Made by a program: the position numbers and the translations under genes
Assembly (NCBI GenBank): GCA_900465675.1
Contig: UBJR01000007.1
Coordinates: 395,860 to 459,859, forward strand
Direction of reading: 5' to 3'
From: Hyphomicrobiales bacterium
Lineage (GTDB): Bacteria; Pseudomonadota; Alphaproteobacteria; Rhizobiales; Rhizobiaceae
DNA: 64,000 nucleotides
The notes under the pieces: model-generated
The model's input: only the letters and a program-made list of their open reading frames with translations
Told to the model about the DNA's origin: nothing
Databases searched by the model: none
Part shown: one piece after another, positions 7,769 to 16,359 of the stretch
How the letters are laid out: each line of letters starts with the position of its first letter
How positions within the stretch are numbered: the first letter of the stretch is position 1

Positions 7769-8674
7769 ATGACCAAGTGGCACGAGACCGACATACCAGA
7801 TCAGCGCGGGCGATCCGCCGTGGTGACAGGAACGGGTGGACTAGGGCTTGAAACCGCTCTATCGCTCGCCCGCGCAGGGTGCGATGTGACCATAGCCGGC
7901 CGCAATCCTGAAAAAGGTGCCGACGCTGTATCGCGCGTTAAATACGCCGCTCCCAAAGCCATTGTGCGGTTTGACACACTCGATCTTGCAGATCTCTCCT
8001 CAATCGTGTCGTTCGCCCAGCGGATGGAAAACGAGAGGGAGAGCGTGGATTTGCTGGTGAACAATGCCGGCATCATGGTGCCGCCGAAGCGGCAGGAAAC
8101 GCGGGATGGCTTCGAGTTGCAATTCGGAACGAACTACCTCGGCCACTTCGCATTGACGGCTCATCTGATGCCACTGCTATCAAGGGGGACGGACGCCCGT
8201 GTCGTCACCGTGTCCAGCGTGGCAGCTCGTGCAGGAAAGATCAACTTTGACGACATCAATTCTGAGAGGCACTATCGTCCGATGGAGGCCTACAGCCAGT
8301 CGAAACTTGCATGTTTGATGTTTGCGCTCGAGCTCCAGGCTCGAAGCCGAGCTGCAGGGTGGCGCGTCTCAAGCATCGCGGCACATCCCGGGATCTCTCG
8401 GACCGATCTGCTGCACAATGCACCCGGACGAAATAGCTTGCAGGGACTGGCGCGAACCTATCTCTGGTTTCTCTTCCAGCCCGTCGCGCAAGGCGCTTTA
8501 CCGCAGCTGTTCGCTGCCACCTCGAAGGAGGCCAAATCAGGCGGCTACTATGGGCCCGATCGCCTTGGCGAAACACGCGGACATCCGCAACCGGCAAGCA
8601 TCCCGCAACAGGCTCTCGACAAAGCCGCCAGTCAGCAGCTTTGGGAGATCTCCCAACGTATGACTGGCCTTTAA
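7769..8674 (+). CDS. SDR family oxidoreductase (retinol-dehydrogenase-like)
   Basis: A 301-residue NAD(P)-dependent short-chain dehydrogenase. It shows NNAGI near residue 92, the catalytic Ser in VTVSSVAAR and the YSQSK active-site pair near 171-175. The nucleotide-binding loop reads TGTGGLG, one residue shorter than the usual TGxxxGxG. A GAGGGG ribosome-binding site precedes the ATG. The C-terminal extension resembles the WW-oxidoreductase/retinol-dehydrogenase-like SDRs common in soil bacteria. It is probably controlled by the divergent TetR gene. The substrate is unknown. Confidence 0.85.
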   Translation: MTKWHETDIPDQRGRSAVVTGTGGLGLETALSLARAGCDVTIAGRNPEKGADAVSRVKYAAPKAIVRFDTLDLADLSSIVSFAQRMENERESVDLLVNNAGIMVPPKRQETRDGFELQFGTNYLGHFALTAHLMPLLSRGTDARVVTVSSVAARAGKINFDDINSERHYRPMEAYSQSKLACLMFALELQARSRAAGWRVSSIAAHPGISRTDLLHNAPGRNSLQGLARTYLWFLFQPVAQGALPQLFAATSKEAKSGGYYGPDRLGETRGHPQPASIPQQALDKAASQQLWEISQRMTGL

Positions 8675-8944
8675 AATATCCTCATCTGGAGCTGACGAAA
8701 GCGCCTCCGGCCCTTGAACGCCCGCACACACGTCTGTTTGGGCTGGCAGATGACAACTTAGCTTCGAACTCCACGGTCGCGGGTTACGCTAGCGTTGCCG
8801 GCTGCGCTACTCCACGGCGTTATCTGCTGTCTTGCCGCGTTAGAAACAGCCTGATCGACGATTCATGCCCCTTTAAACTCACCACAGTCGAAACCCCGAA
8901 GGAGATCGAGCGTCGACAAGCGGCCGGGATCCCGCTCAACATGA

Positions 8945-9319
8945 GATTACGAGGAGCTTCAAGGGTTCCTCGACCCATTCTACCGCAGCTACAAATGCTC
9001 GGACGGCCGCAGTCACACGATCTCCGGTAAGATGTTCCATGTGGCTGTTACCGGTGGCGACACTTTGATCGAGGGGCGATTTAAAATAGAAGGTTCAAAA
9101 GAACCGAAATGGATCGATTGGATCGACAGCATTGGTGAAGATGCTGGGAAAGTAATCCCCGCCATCTACACGCTTTCACAGGACATCTTCGAGTCTGCCG
9201 CGGCCGATCCAGATATGAAACGTCAGGTAGATTTTTGCGGTGGTAAAGGAATAACGATCAGAGGAATGTCAGAATCTGCGGATAGTGAGCCTGCCAGCTG
9301 GGCTCTGTTCAGATCCTAG
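8945..9319 (+). pseudogene. TIGR03067-like protein, decayed
   Basis: The frame from 8945 onward matches the pattern of the TIGR03067 family (small lipocalin-like proteins): LIEGRFKI, then KWIDWIDSIG, then AGKVIPAIYTL, then a C-terminal strand. An in-frame TGA at 8942-8944 cuts off the 5' part. Compared with the related copy at 27295, one base is missing after position 9265, so the last residues are read in the wrong frame. The only start inside is ATG 9032. It is probably non-functional. The family assignment is from memory. Confidence 0.55.
9229..9303 (+). repeat. Dispersed repeat, copy A
   Basis: About 75 bp starting AGATTTTTGCGG is nearly identical (roughly 85 percent by eye) to 27295-27370. 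It encodes the last strand of the TIGR03067-like protein. Confidence 0.7.
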
Positions 9320-9346
9320 TCGTCAGCGAAGCATTTTCAACGCGTG

Positions 9347-9981
9347 CTACCAAACGATTGAGCTTCCGTCATAGGCAAAGAAGCCGCCGGTATTCGCAGG
9401 CTGGAGCGCGTCAAGCGCCTGAAGGGCCGATCGCGCGGCCTCGTCTGGCTTCGACCTTTCGTAGCCTGAGGAAAATGGATCCGACAGGGAGGTCGCAACA
9501 CTGCCCGGATGCACTGCGACCAGCAGCGATGCAGGATTTGCCCTGGACACGTCGATCGCGGCCGTGTGGACCATCTGGTTCAGCGCAGCCTTGGAATAAC
9601 GATAAGAAAATCCACCCGCCGAGCTTATTGTCGCCAATCGACCCCACGCGAGCCGACAGGAAAGCGAGGATCACCCCGCTTCTTCTTGGCAAGCAACGGA
9701 ACAAAGTACTTCAATACTAATGCCGGTCCGATGGCATTGACGGCAAATTGGTTCATCATTGAGATCTGGTGGATCGATTTCTCCGGCCCAACACCATCTA
9801 TCGTGAGAGCACCTGTCGCGCACACAATCAAATCGAACGACGTTGATTGAAATCGATCGGCTGCGAGATGGACGGATTCCTCGTCATGGCCGACGCCGCC
9901 ACTGGCACCGATCACCAAGGCCGAGTATCCGGGGGCCAACGATGTCAGCAGCTTACCCGCCATTGAACGAACTCCCTTCAC
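9347..9981 (-). pseudogene. SDR family protein, frameshifted
   Basis: Three reading frames together spell one short-chain dehydrogenase. The N-terminus LVIGASGGVG and CATGALTIDGVGPEK lie in the 9625-9981 frame, FLSARVGSIGDN in a second frame, and the active site YRYSKAALNQM with the tail (VHPGSVATSL, AYDGSSIVW) in the 9347-9637 frame. At least two frameshifts and an apparent internal deletion after GASGGVG disable it. Intact relatives are about 240 residues and have the sequence RYSKAAL in this place. Confidence 0.75.
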
Positions 9982-10003
9982 ATAGGATGGTTAGCTCGAA
10001 CAA

Positions 10004-10612
10004 TCAGCCGCGCACCATCATCATAAAGCGCGACTGATCCTGCGCACAGCTGTCGAAACGGCCAAGGAATGTCGTCGTTATGGTTTTTGCACCCTGCTTT
10101 TGGATGCCGCGCATCGCCATGCACATATGTTCTGCTTCAATCATGACGGCCAAGCCTTTCGGTCGCAGGCTCTCATCGAAAGCTTTTGCAATCTGCGACG
10201 TCATCGTTTCCTGTGTCTGCAGCCGACGGGCATAAAGGTCCACGAGTCGCGCCATTTTTGAAAGTCCAAGAACGGCGCCATCCGGGAAATAGGCGATATG
10301 GGCAACACCGTGGAACGGCACCATGTGATGCTCACAATGCGAATGGAATGCGATATCCTTGACGACGACCATGTCTTTGTAACCGGCGACATCCGAAAAC
10401 GTCTTCGCCAAAATCTCTTCCGGCGCTGCGTCGTAGCCGGCAAAGAGCTCACGATACGCTTTGGCGACGCGCTTCGGGGTGTCAAGAAGGCCCTCCCGCG
10501 TTGGGTCGTCGCCAGCCCAGCGGATCAAGGTGCGCACGGCGGCCTCGGCTTCCTCCTGGGTGGGCAGGTCCGCGGCCGCAAAAAATCCGGTGTCGTTTAC
10601 GATTGCGTCCAT
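10004..10612 (-). CDS. folE: GTP cyclohydrolase I
   Basis: A 202-residue enzyme that converts GTP to dihydroneopterin triphosphate, the first step of folate and pterin synthesis; it acts as a toroidal decamer in the cytoplasm. The zinc site is visible as Cys93 and His96 in HSHCEHH and Cys164 in EHMCMAMRG. The segment [10 protein letters not shown] is also typical. The length is normal for the family. It stands alone here, without other folate genes, so it could be a second, stress- or metal-related copy. The assignment is firm. Confidence 0.95.
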   Translation of the reverse strand: MDAIVNDTGFFAAADLPTQEEAEAAVRTLIRWAGDDPTREGLLDTPKRVAKAYRELFAGYDAAPEEILAKTFSDVAGYKDMVVVKDIAFHSHCEHHMVPFHGVAHIAYFPDGAVLGLSKMARLVDLYARRLQTQETMTSQIAKAFDESLRPKGLAVMIEAEHMCMAMRGIQKQGAKTITTTFLGRFDSCAQDQSRFMMMVRG

Positions 10613-10668
10613 CAGAACCGTCCTTCGCTATGATAACCGCGCTGTTACGGCGTCGATCATCGGTCGGA

Positions 10669-10842
10669 TCAAATTTCCGGCACATCAGATCCCCACTTTT
10701 TGATCTGTTTCGCGATGACCTCGTAAACGCGCTTGTATTCTTGGAGCGATGAAAAGGCGCGAACAATCGTGACAGTTGGAAACGGCTTATTTTCGCGCGG
10801 TACAGTGAGTGCAATCGATAGCAGGGATCTTGTAGTTCGCAT
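10669..10842 (-). CDS. Possible small protein (57 aa)
   Basis: ATG at 10842 opens a 57-residue frame ending TGA at 10669, about 55 bases before folE. The second half (TVTIVRAFSSLQEYKRVYEVI) looks like real protein, with hydrophobic and helical patterning. The N-terminus is less convincing, and a second minus-strand frame overlaps it. It could be a small gene or a decayed one. Confidence 0.25.
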   Translation of the reverse strand: MRTTRSLLSIALTVPRENKPFPTVTIVRAFSSLQEYKRVYEVIAKQIKKWGSDVPEI

Positions 10843-11102
10843 TCATGGCTGCCGCTCGGTTGGCGACGGTGGCGTTCGAAGCGATATGGTCGCGGTGTGC
10901 AACACTGGCCGTCCTGCAGCAGCAATGATCCGGCAGGCCGAGTGGCGCAACAATCCGGCCGTGAAAAGTGCAGCGGAGATCTGGTGCGTTCGCGACGCTT
11001 CAAAGCTCGCGGAAATTCAACCCGATGCTAGCTGTAAAGGGGCGGCGCACGTTAGCGGGCTGGTGCTGGCGAAGGCGCTTAGTAGCATGGTGGGTCAGTA
11101 GG

Positions 11103-11504
11103 ATGGGCAAAAGGCACCGCGTTTTGGCAATCGTCTTGACGTATTTGGGAACGTTACCGTTTTGGCTGCTCATAGTTGTTTCGCTTATCGCGCCGCAATT
11201 TGAAGCGCAGCGCGCGTTCCTAGCGTATGGAGCAATTATCGCCTCGTTCATGGCGGGAACGCTTTGGCGGAGCGCACTCAACGGTCGCGCCGGCGTCTTC
11301 GTTACCCTGTTTAGCAACGTTCTGGCACTGGTCGCATTTGCAACGCTTCTCATCGGATCCATGACGATCATCCTTTTGGCTCAGATGATTTTGTTTGGTA
11401 TTCTCCTCGTCGTTGACGCCAGTACTATCGTCGAAGACGACGACCTGCGTTGGTACCTGAAGCTTCGTGGCAGTGTGACGCTAGTCGTTCTTTTCGCTTA
11501 CTGA
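11103..11504 (+). CDS. DUF3429-like membrane protein
   Basis: A 133-residue protein with four hydrophobic helices (about 8-30, 38-55, 67-87, 90-108), ending in RWYLKLR followed by a hydrophobic tail, as in DUF3429 inner-membrane proteins. The ATG at 11103 is preceded by a modest TAGG-type site. The frame is open about 45 codons upstream, but that part looks non-coding. Relatives often occur close to cyclopropane-fatty-acid and photolyase genes. The molecular role is unknown. Confidence 0.65.
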   Translation: MGKRHRVLAIVLTYLGTLPFWLLIVVSLIAPQFEAQRAFLAYGAIIASFMAGTLWRSALNGRAGVFVTLFSNVLALVAFATLLIGSMTIILLAQMILFGILLVVDASTIVEDDDLRWYLKLRGSVTLVVLFAY

Positions 11505-11784
11505 ACGATGACGCTTTATTCAGTCCTTTAAGCGGAGCGAGGCGAGAATCAGCCGGAATGGATTGCTCGCGGTGGTCCGCTCCGCATTGTCTAATATGCG
11601 AAGATACGCCGCATCACGTCGAGACCCGGTAAGGTTTGGCCCGAGCTTTAAGGACCTGTCATAAAGCTCATCAGATGAGCCAAAGCAGGACTGCATTGCG
11701 ACAGATACAAGCTATGGAAGGATCATAGCACCAGTCTTGCTCTCTGAACCTGCCCGAACTCACAGGCTTCATAGTCAAAAATTA

Positions 11785-12315
11785 TCACTGCGCGGGGAAC
11801 TCTAGCTGACGCACGTCGTAACCCAACTCGCTCGCCTTCCGGACCATGCGTTGAAGTTTGCTCTTCGAAGGTACTGCTCGCGCGTAGATCCACAGGTTGG
11901 TCATTGACGGGTCGGCGCTTATAAACCAGGATTTATCCGGTGACTTGTACAAAACCCAGTAATTGAATGTGATGAACCAAGGATAACGGACGCGCATTTT
12001 GGCGTTGGTCGTTTCATAATCCGTGATGGTACCGATACCCTTGACGGTCTTCAAGCGTCCTTTCGGTGTATCCACCCTGCAACCATCCTCGATCAGGATC
12101 TCGCTAGGCGACGGTCCCTGACGATATGACGAGTAGCCGGCAACACAACCGTCGGTCAGGTACATCGGTCTTCTGGCGATTTCCAGCCAGGTGCCGCGGT
12201 AGTGATCTGGTTCGACCTTCACGACATCGGGTTCGGCCCGAGCGAGGCACGTTGCCGACACAACAACGGCGAGAGCGAGAAGCAGCGGCCGTACGCTACG
12301 AAGATGATTTTTCAT
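11785..12315 (-). CDS. Lipocalin family protein (Blc-like)
   Basis: A 176-residue secreted protein. A signal peptide (1-26, cleavage after ARA) is followed by the lipocalin start motif GTWLEIARRP at about 40-49 and strands typical of the bacterial Blc group. Blc proteins bind lysophospholipids or fatty acids in the periplasm. There is no lipobox Cys at the cleavage site, so it is periplasmic rather than anchored. It is the last gene of a tight operon: its ATG overlaps the stop of the upstream membrane protein as ATGA. A lipid-binding role fits the cyclopropane-synthase neighbours. Confidence 0.85.
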   Translation of the reverse strand: MKNHLRSVRPLLLALAVVVSATCLARAEPDVVKVEPDHYRGTWLEIARRPMYLTDGCVAGYSSYRQGPSPSEILIEDGCRVDTPKGRLKTVKGIGTITDYETTNAKMRVRYPWFITFNYWVLYKSPDKSWFISADPSMTNLWIYARAVPSKSKLQRMVRKASELGYDVRQLEFPAQ

Positions 12316-12887
12316 TGAGACCTCCCTTGATCGTTAATTTGCACCCGAGTTCCTGATGTCTCTGATCGGCGCCAAATCCCCGCGTATCGTAGCCCGATAA
12401 AGGTCATCAGGCTCGCGACAGCGAACGCATTGAGACTGAATAGCGTGGAAAGATCACTTTCGCTCCAAACGTGCAACGGCGCACCAATGAATGATCGCGA
12501 AGCAACAAAGACGACGAACACGAAGGCAGCTATTCCTCGCTGCCACCATTTCTCGTCTGGATGGAACGAAATTGCCGCCAACATGATGCAGGCCGCAAAA
12601 AACAATTCTGTTCCGGAGTTCTGGCCGAACAGCTTCGTCTCGAACCATGTATCGAGTGTTCCAATAAGGGGTAGCGCGATTCTAGCAGCTAGCGGCGAGC
12701 GCTTCGCCAGAACAGGGCTCATCAGCATGAGCGGAGCGGCTGCCAGCGTCCAAAGTGACGCAGGCACTCCATTGCCTACCAGATACCAGACATAGAACGG
12801 ATAGAATGGCTTGTTTGCGATGATCACCCAAGCGATCGTGACCGTAGCCTGCGTCAAGGGGTCTTGCAGTCGATCGATAGCGTTCAT
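12312..12887 (-). CDS. Membrane protein in cyclopropane-synthase operon
   Basis: A 191-residue protein with five or six hydrophobic segments. I do not recognise a named family. I chose ATG 12887 because it overlaps the stop of the upstream methyltransferase as ATGA; the longer frame only adds basic shadow sequence. Context (methyltransferase before, lipocalin after, both with 4-bp overlaps) ties it to membrane-lipid modification or transport. The odd charged loop YVWSESDLS-like near residue 150 is a possible functional site, which is inference only. Confidence 0.75.
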   Translation of the reverse strand: MNAIDRLQDPLTQATVTIAWVIIANKPFYPFYVWYLVGNGVPASLWTLAAAPLMLMSPVLAKRSPLAARIALPLIGTLDTWFETKLFGQNSGTELFFAACIMLAAISFHPDEKWWQRGIAAFVFVVFVASRSFIGAPLHVWSESDLSTLFSLNAFAVASLMTFIGLRYAGIWRRSETSGTRVQINDQGRSQ

Positions 12888-13912
12888 CTGACGGGTCCCA
12901 TCAAATAGTGGCCGACACCCCAGATGTCGCCGCCTTCGTGACCGAACAGCCCCGCGGTGGAAAGAAAAAACAGCCGCCAACGGCGCTGCCAAAGGGCAGC
13001 GCCAGCCCCGTATACCTCGATAAGAATTGGCCGGATCTGTTCAATGCCTCGATCGAAATTGGCAAGCCAGTCGAGCGCAGTGCGGCGATAGTGCAGTCCA
13101 GACCAACGCCATTCCGCTTCTACCCGGAAAAGATTGTCGAACCTATGTGGCAGATCGTGAGCCGGCATGATTCCACCTGTGAAGAAATGCTGTGCAATCC
13201 AGTCTGCAGGATCGCCGCGGTCGAAGCGGTAGGATCTGTTCTTGTGAGTGAAGACGTGGAGGAAGAGCTTGCCGTCCGGCTTGGTCCAGCCGCGAATACG
13301 ATGGAGTAGGGCGTTCCAGTTCGACATATGCTCGAACATCTCCACTGAAACCACGCGATCGAACCGCTCGTCGGTCTCAAACTCGTTCATATCGGCAGTG
13401 ATGACGTCGAGATTGCTGATGCCATGCATGTTTGCGACGCTGAGAATATGCGAGCGCTGCGACGCCGAATTGGATACTGAGAGAATACGAGCCTTCGGAA
13501 ATTTCAGTGCAAGGTGGAGCGAAAGCGAACCCCAGCCGCAACCAAGCTCAAGGATTTCCATGCCATCTTCGATTTCAGCATGTTTAACGGTCTCCGCGAG
13601 CGCGAGCGCCTCCGCTTCGGCAAGTGAGGTCGTGGCGTCGGGATAAAGACAACAGGAATACTTCCGCTGCGGACCGAGGACTTGCGCGAAAAACTCTGCC
13701 GGTACCTCGTAATGCTGACGGTTGGCTTCTACCGTATGAGTGGCGACGGGAAAGCGATCCATCTCATCCACGAAAGCCTGTTCAGCCTCATTGGTTGTCG
13801 ACAAAAGCCGTCGTTTCATCCTGCTGCAAAGTAAATCTATCGCTGCGAGGGATATCCCGTCTGGTATGGGGGTGCGTTCAGCGGTGTTGATGGCAAAAGC
13901 CAGCATGTTCAT
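12884..13912 (-). CDS. Cyclopropane-fatty-acid-synthase-like SAM methyltransferase
   Basis: A 342-residue class I methyltransferase of the CFA family. The SAM loop is LELGCGWGS near 122-130, and the later SVEMFEHM motif matches CFA enzymes. The conserved substrate-side motif reads HYEVPAEFF instead of the HYDLGNEFY found in true CFA synthases, and the C-terminus is shorter, so the substrate may differ from ordinary phospholipid acyl chains. It overlaps both neighbours by ATGA. The second, more typical enzyme is at 16360 on the other strand. Confidence 0.85.
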   Translation of the reverse strand: MNMLAFAINTAERTPIPDGISLAAIDLLCSRMKRRLLSTTNEAEQAFVDEMDRFPVATHTVEANRQHYEVPAEFFAQVLGPQRKYSCCLYPDATTSLAEAEALALAETVKHAEIEDGMEILELGCGWGSLSLHLALKFPKARILSVSNSASQRSHILSVANMHGISNLDVITADMNEFETDERFDRVVSVEMFEHMSNWNALLHRIRGWTKPDGKLFLHVFTHKNRSYRFDRGDPADWIAQHFFTGGIMPAHDLPHRFDNLFRVEAEWRWSGLHYRRTALDWLANFDRGIEQIRPILIEVYGAGAALWQRRWRLFFLSTAGLFGHEGGDIWGVGHYLMGPVR

Positions 13913-14721
13913 GGAGCGTCTCCGCGGGGAATGGACGAGGGTTTGCGGCGCGGGCCGGGGAAGAAGGCGTTGACGCGCTGCTGTTGGGCACGAAACCTAG
14001 CGCCGCGCGTTCGCAGCATATAATCTTCAAGGGGCGGAATACCGGAGACGTGAACAAGCAGCCAATACATCATGGCCGGAGCCAACAGCGATAACCAGCT
14101 CCATATCGACCCAGATAGCGCAAAGAGGGGAAGGCAGCACCAGAACAGCCATTCGAAGAAATAATTTGGATGGCGGGAGTAGCGCCATAGACCCAGCTCG
14201 CAAACGCCTGTTCTGGCGCCGGGGGACTTCCTAAAGCGAGCCAATTGGGCATCCGAAGCCGCCTCGCCCCCCAAGGCAATAAAGCCAACCCCGATGGCAA
14301 TGAAATCCAGAGTGCGAAGGAGATTTTCGCCATTGGCTGCTGCCAGATAGACGGCCAAGACAAGAACGAAAGCGGCAATCGCCTGCACTTGCAAGAACAC
14401 GAAGAGCCGCCATGGCGCGCGATCGCCCCACTCCTCGATAAATTTCGCGTAGCGGGGGTCCTCTTTCGCACCTCTGGTGCGCGCGCCAATATGGCTGGCG
14501 AGCCTGAGCGACCAGAGTGCCACGAACATCAGCACCATTATGCGACGACTGGTATTACCATCGGCGAAGATTGCCGCCGCGATGCCGCCGGCCCCCACAG
14601 CCAGAGACCAAATCGTGTCAATCCAGCCGCTGAGGCCGGTCGTGCGCTGTATCACCCACGCGCCAGCCATCGCCACAGAGAGCCCAATCGCGATGATCAC
14701 TAGAGGATTGATGTCCATCAT
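13909..14721 (-). CDS. DUF1295 membrane protein (steroid 5-alpha-reductase-like)
   Basis: A 270-residue integral membrane protein with about seven hydrophobic segments. The C-terminal motif YSRHPNYFFEWLFW is the signature of the DUF1295/isoprenylcysteine-methyltransferase/steroid-reductase superfamily, whose members use NADPH or SAM at the membrane face. Two ATGs (14721 and 14718) follow GGGAA. It is the first gene of the four-gene minus-strand operon. Such genes accompany cyclopropane synthases in the singlet-oxygen regulons of other alphaproteobacteria. Confidence 0.85.
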   Translation of the reverse strand: MMDINPLVIIAIGLSVAMAGAWVIQRTTGLSGWIDTIWSLAVGAGGIAAAIFADGNTSRRIMVLMFVALWSLRLASHIGARTRGAKEDPRYAKFIEEWGDRAPWRLFVFLQVQAIAAFVLVLAVYLAAANGENLLRTLDFIAIGVGFIALGGEAASDAQLARFRKSPGARTGVCELGLWRYSRHPNYFFEWLFWCCLPLFALSGSIWSWLSLLAPAMMYWLLVHVSGIPPLEDYMLRTRGARFRAQQQRVNAFFPGPRRKPSSIPRGDAP

Positions 14722-14819
14722 ATTCCCGAGAACGATTTGCTTCCGAGCGCCTCTACGCCGGTTGCGGCAACTCGGTTTGCGGACCGCAATCAAAAAATGC
14801 GAAAAAATCTTCGCTTGAG

Positions 14820-14848
14820 AGAACCGCTGCGAATTCAGTCCGTAAAGA
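14820..14848 (+). promoter_or_regulatory. Weak ECF11-type promoter candidate
   Basis: AGAACC (14820-14825), 17 bases and TAAAGA (14843-14848) lie 35 bases before the ATG of the FAD oxidoreductase. The spacing equals that of the two better sites at 18518 and 19960. The match to TGAwCC-N17-TAG is partial. Confidence 0.35.
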
Positions 14849-14883
14849 TCGTCAATTCTTAAATTTATAGAGAGAGGATACCT

Positions 14884-16272
14884 ATGGCATTTGGAGCTCG
14901 CGCTGCCGGATCATGCCGCATCAAGGTTGGGATTATCGGCAGCGGAATCTCAGGTCTTTCCGCCGCTTGGCTGTTGGCAAAAAATCATGACGTGACCCTG
15001 TTCGAGGCCGCAGATCGCATTGGCGGTCACAGCAACACCGTAGAATTCGAGGCTGACAGCGGCAAGGTTGCGGTGGATACCGGCTTCATCGTCTACAACG
15101 AAGTGACCTATCCCAATCTCACGGCGCTGTTCGACACACTGGACGTCTCGACAGCAGCCTCCGATATGTCATTCGCAGTATCCCTCAACGAAGGGCAATT
15201 CGAGTATTCCGGCGGCACTGGACTTGGCCTGTTCGCCCAGTGGTCAAACGTCGCCAATCCCCGCTTCTGGTCGATGATGCGCGATCTTCTGCGCTTTTAT
15301 CGCAACGCACCGCGCGATCTCCCATTAATGGGCGGCATTTCTCTAAACGACTATCTTCATCGGAGCGGTTACGGACGCGCATTTCGCGAGGACCACCTCT
15401 ATCCGATGGCGGCGGCGATCTGGTCGACGCCTGCGATGGAGGTTGGCGCCTATCCTGCAGCCAGCTTTGTCAAATTCTGTTGCAATCACGGACTTCTTGC
15501 TCTCTGGAATAGACCAGCGTGGCGCACGGTCCGGGGCGGCAGTCGGGAGTATGTGGCGCGGATGACTGCTGGTTTCGCTGACCGTGTAAAGCTCTCGACG
15601 CCAGTTAGAAATATCCGCCGCCTCAGCGATCACGTCGAAGTGCGCGACGCATCTGGAAAAATCTATATGTTCGATGACGTTGTCGTTGCGACGCATGCGG
15701 ACCAGGCGCTCCGGATGTTAGCCGACCCCACCGAAGAGGAGCGCAGGATCCTTGGAAGCTTTCGCTATTCTCGGAACGAGGCGGTTCTGCATGGCGATAC
15801 CGGCTTCATGCCAAGGCGCCATGCAGCCTGGTCAAGCTGGAACTACGTCGCCGACAGAGGAGTTTCGAACCGGCGGGATCAGGCGAAGCCATCGATCACC
15901 TACTGGATGAACAAGCTGCAGCCTCTCGGTGTTGCGCCCCCCACCTTCGTCACGCTCAATCCGACCCGTCCACCGCGCGCCGATTCGATCATCGCAACAG
16001 AGACTTACGAGCATCCGGTTTTCGATCTCGCCACAGACCGGGCCCAGCGCGAAATCTGGTCACTTCAGGGCATACGAAAGACTTGGTTTTGCGGCGCACA
16101 CTTCGGCTCTGGTTTCCATGAGGACGGCATTCAGGCGGGTCTCGCCGTCGCCGAAGATCTCGGCGGCGTGCGGCGCCCATGGGAAGTCAGTGATGAAAGC
16201 GGCCGCATCGTCCGCATCCCGTCGGCACGACCGTTTGACTTGATGGCTGCCGACCAGAAGGTGATGGCATGA
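14884..16272 (+). CDS. FAD-dependent amine-oxidase-type oxidoreductase of the cyclopropane cluster
   Basis: A 462-residue flavoprotein. The Rossmann motif GIIGSGISGLSAA starts near residue 19, followed by FEAADRIGGHSNT, which binds the FAD ribose. The C-terminus CGAHFGSGFHEDGIQAGLAVAE closes the FAD site. This family sits beside cyclopropane synthases in many proteobacteria and is thought to act on lipid or furan-fatty-acid products, a role not proven for this gene. An AGAGAGGA site precedes the ATG. The DUF1365 gene that usually follows is missing; only an unrelated 34-codon frame overlaps the stop. Confidence 0.85.
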   Translation: MAFGARAAGSCRIKVGIIGSGISGLSAAWLLAKNHDVTLFEAADRIGGHSNTVEFEADSGKVAVDTGFIVYNEVTYPNLTALFDTLDVSTAASDMSFAVSLNEGQFEYSGGTGLGLFAQWSNVANPRFWSMMRDLLRFYRNAPRDLPLMGGISLNDYLHRSGYGRAFREDHLYPMAAAIWSTPAMEVGAYPAASFVKFCCNHGLLALWNRPAWRTVRGGSREYVARMTAGFADRVKLSTPVRNIRRLSDHVEVRDASGKIYMFDDVVVATHADQALRMLADPTEEERRILGSFRYSRNEAVLHGDTGFMPRRHAAWSSWNYVADRGVSNRRDQAKPSITYWMNKLQPLGVAPPTFVTLNPTRPPRADSIIATETYEHPVFDLATDRAQREIWSLQGIRKTWFCGAHFGSGFHEDGIQAGLAVAEDLGGVRRPWEVSDESGRIVRIPSARPFDLMAADQKVMA

Positions 16273-16359
16273 CGATTACAAGCAGAACGTCATGGCCTCT
16301 TGGACGAGACCAGTCAATTTCCTGTCGTGCAAATTCCCAAGTTCTCGAGGCAGGATCCC

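Noticed and set aside
10920..10950. TGATCC near 10927 as an ECF11 promoter
   Set aside because: There is no TAG-type -10 at 17 bases and no gene start close behind it.
10733..11101. Plus-strand 122-codon ORF before the DUF3429 gene
   Set aside because: No ribosome-binding site or domain, and it is antisense to a more natural small frame.
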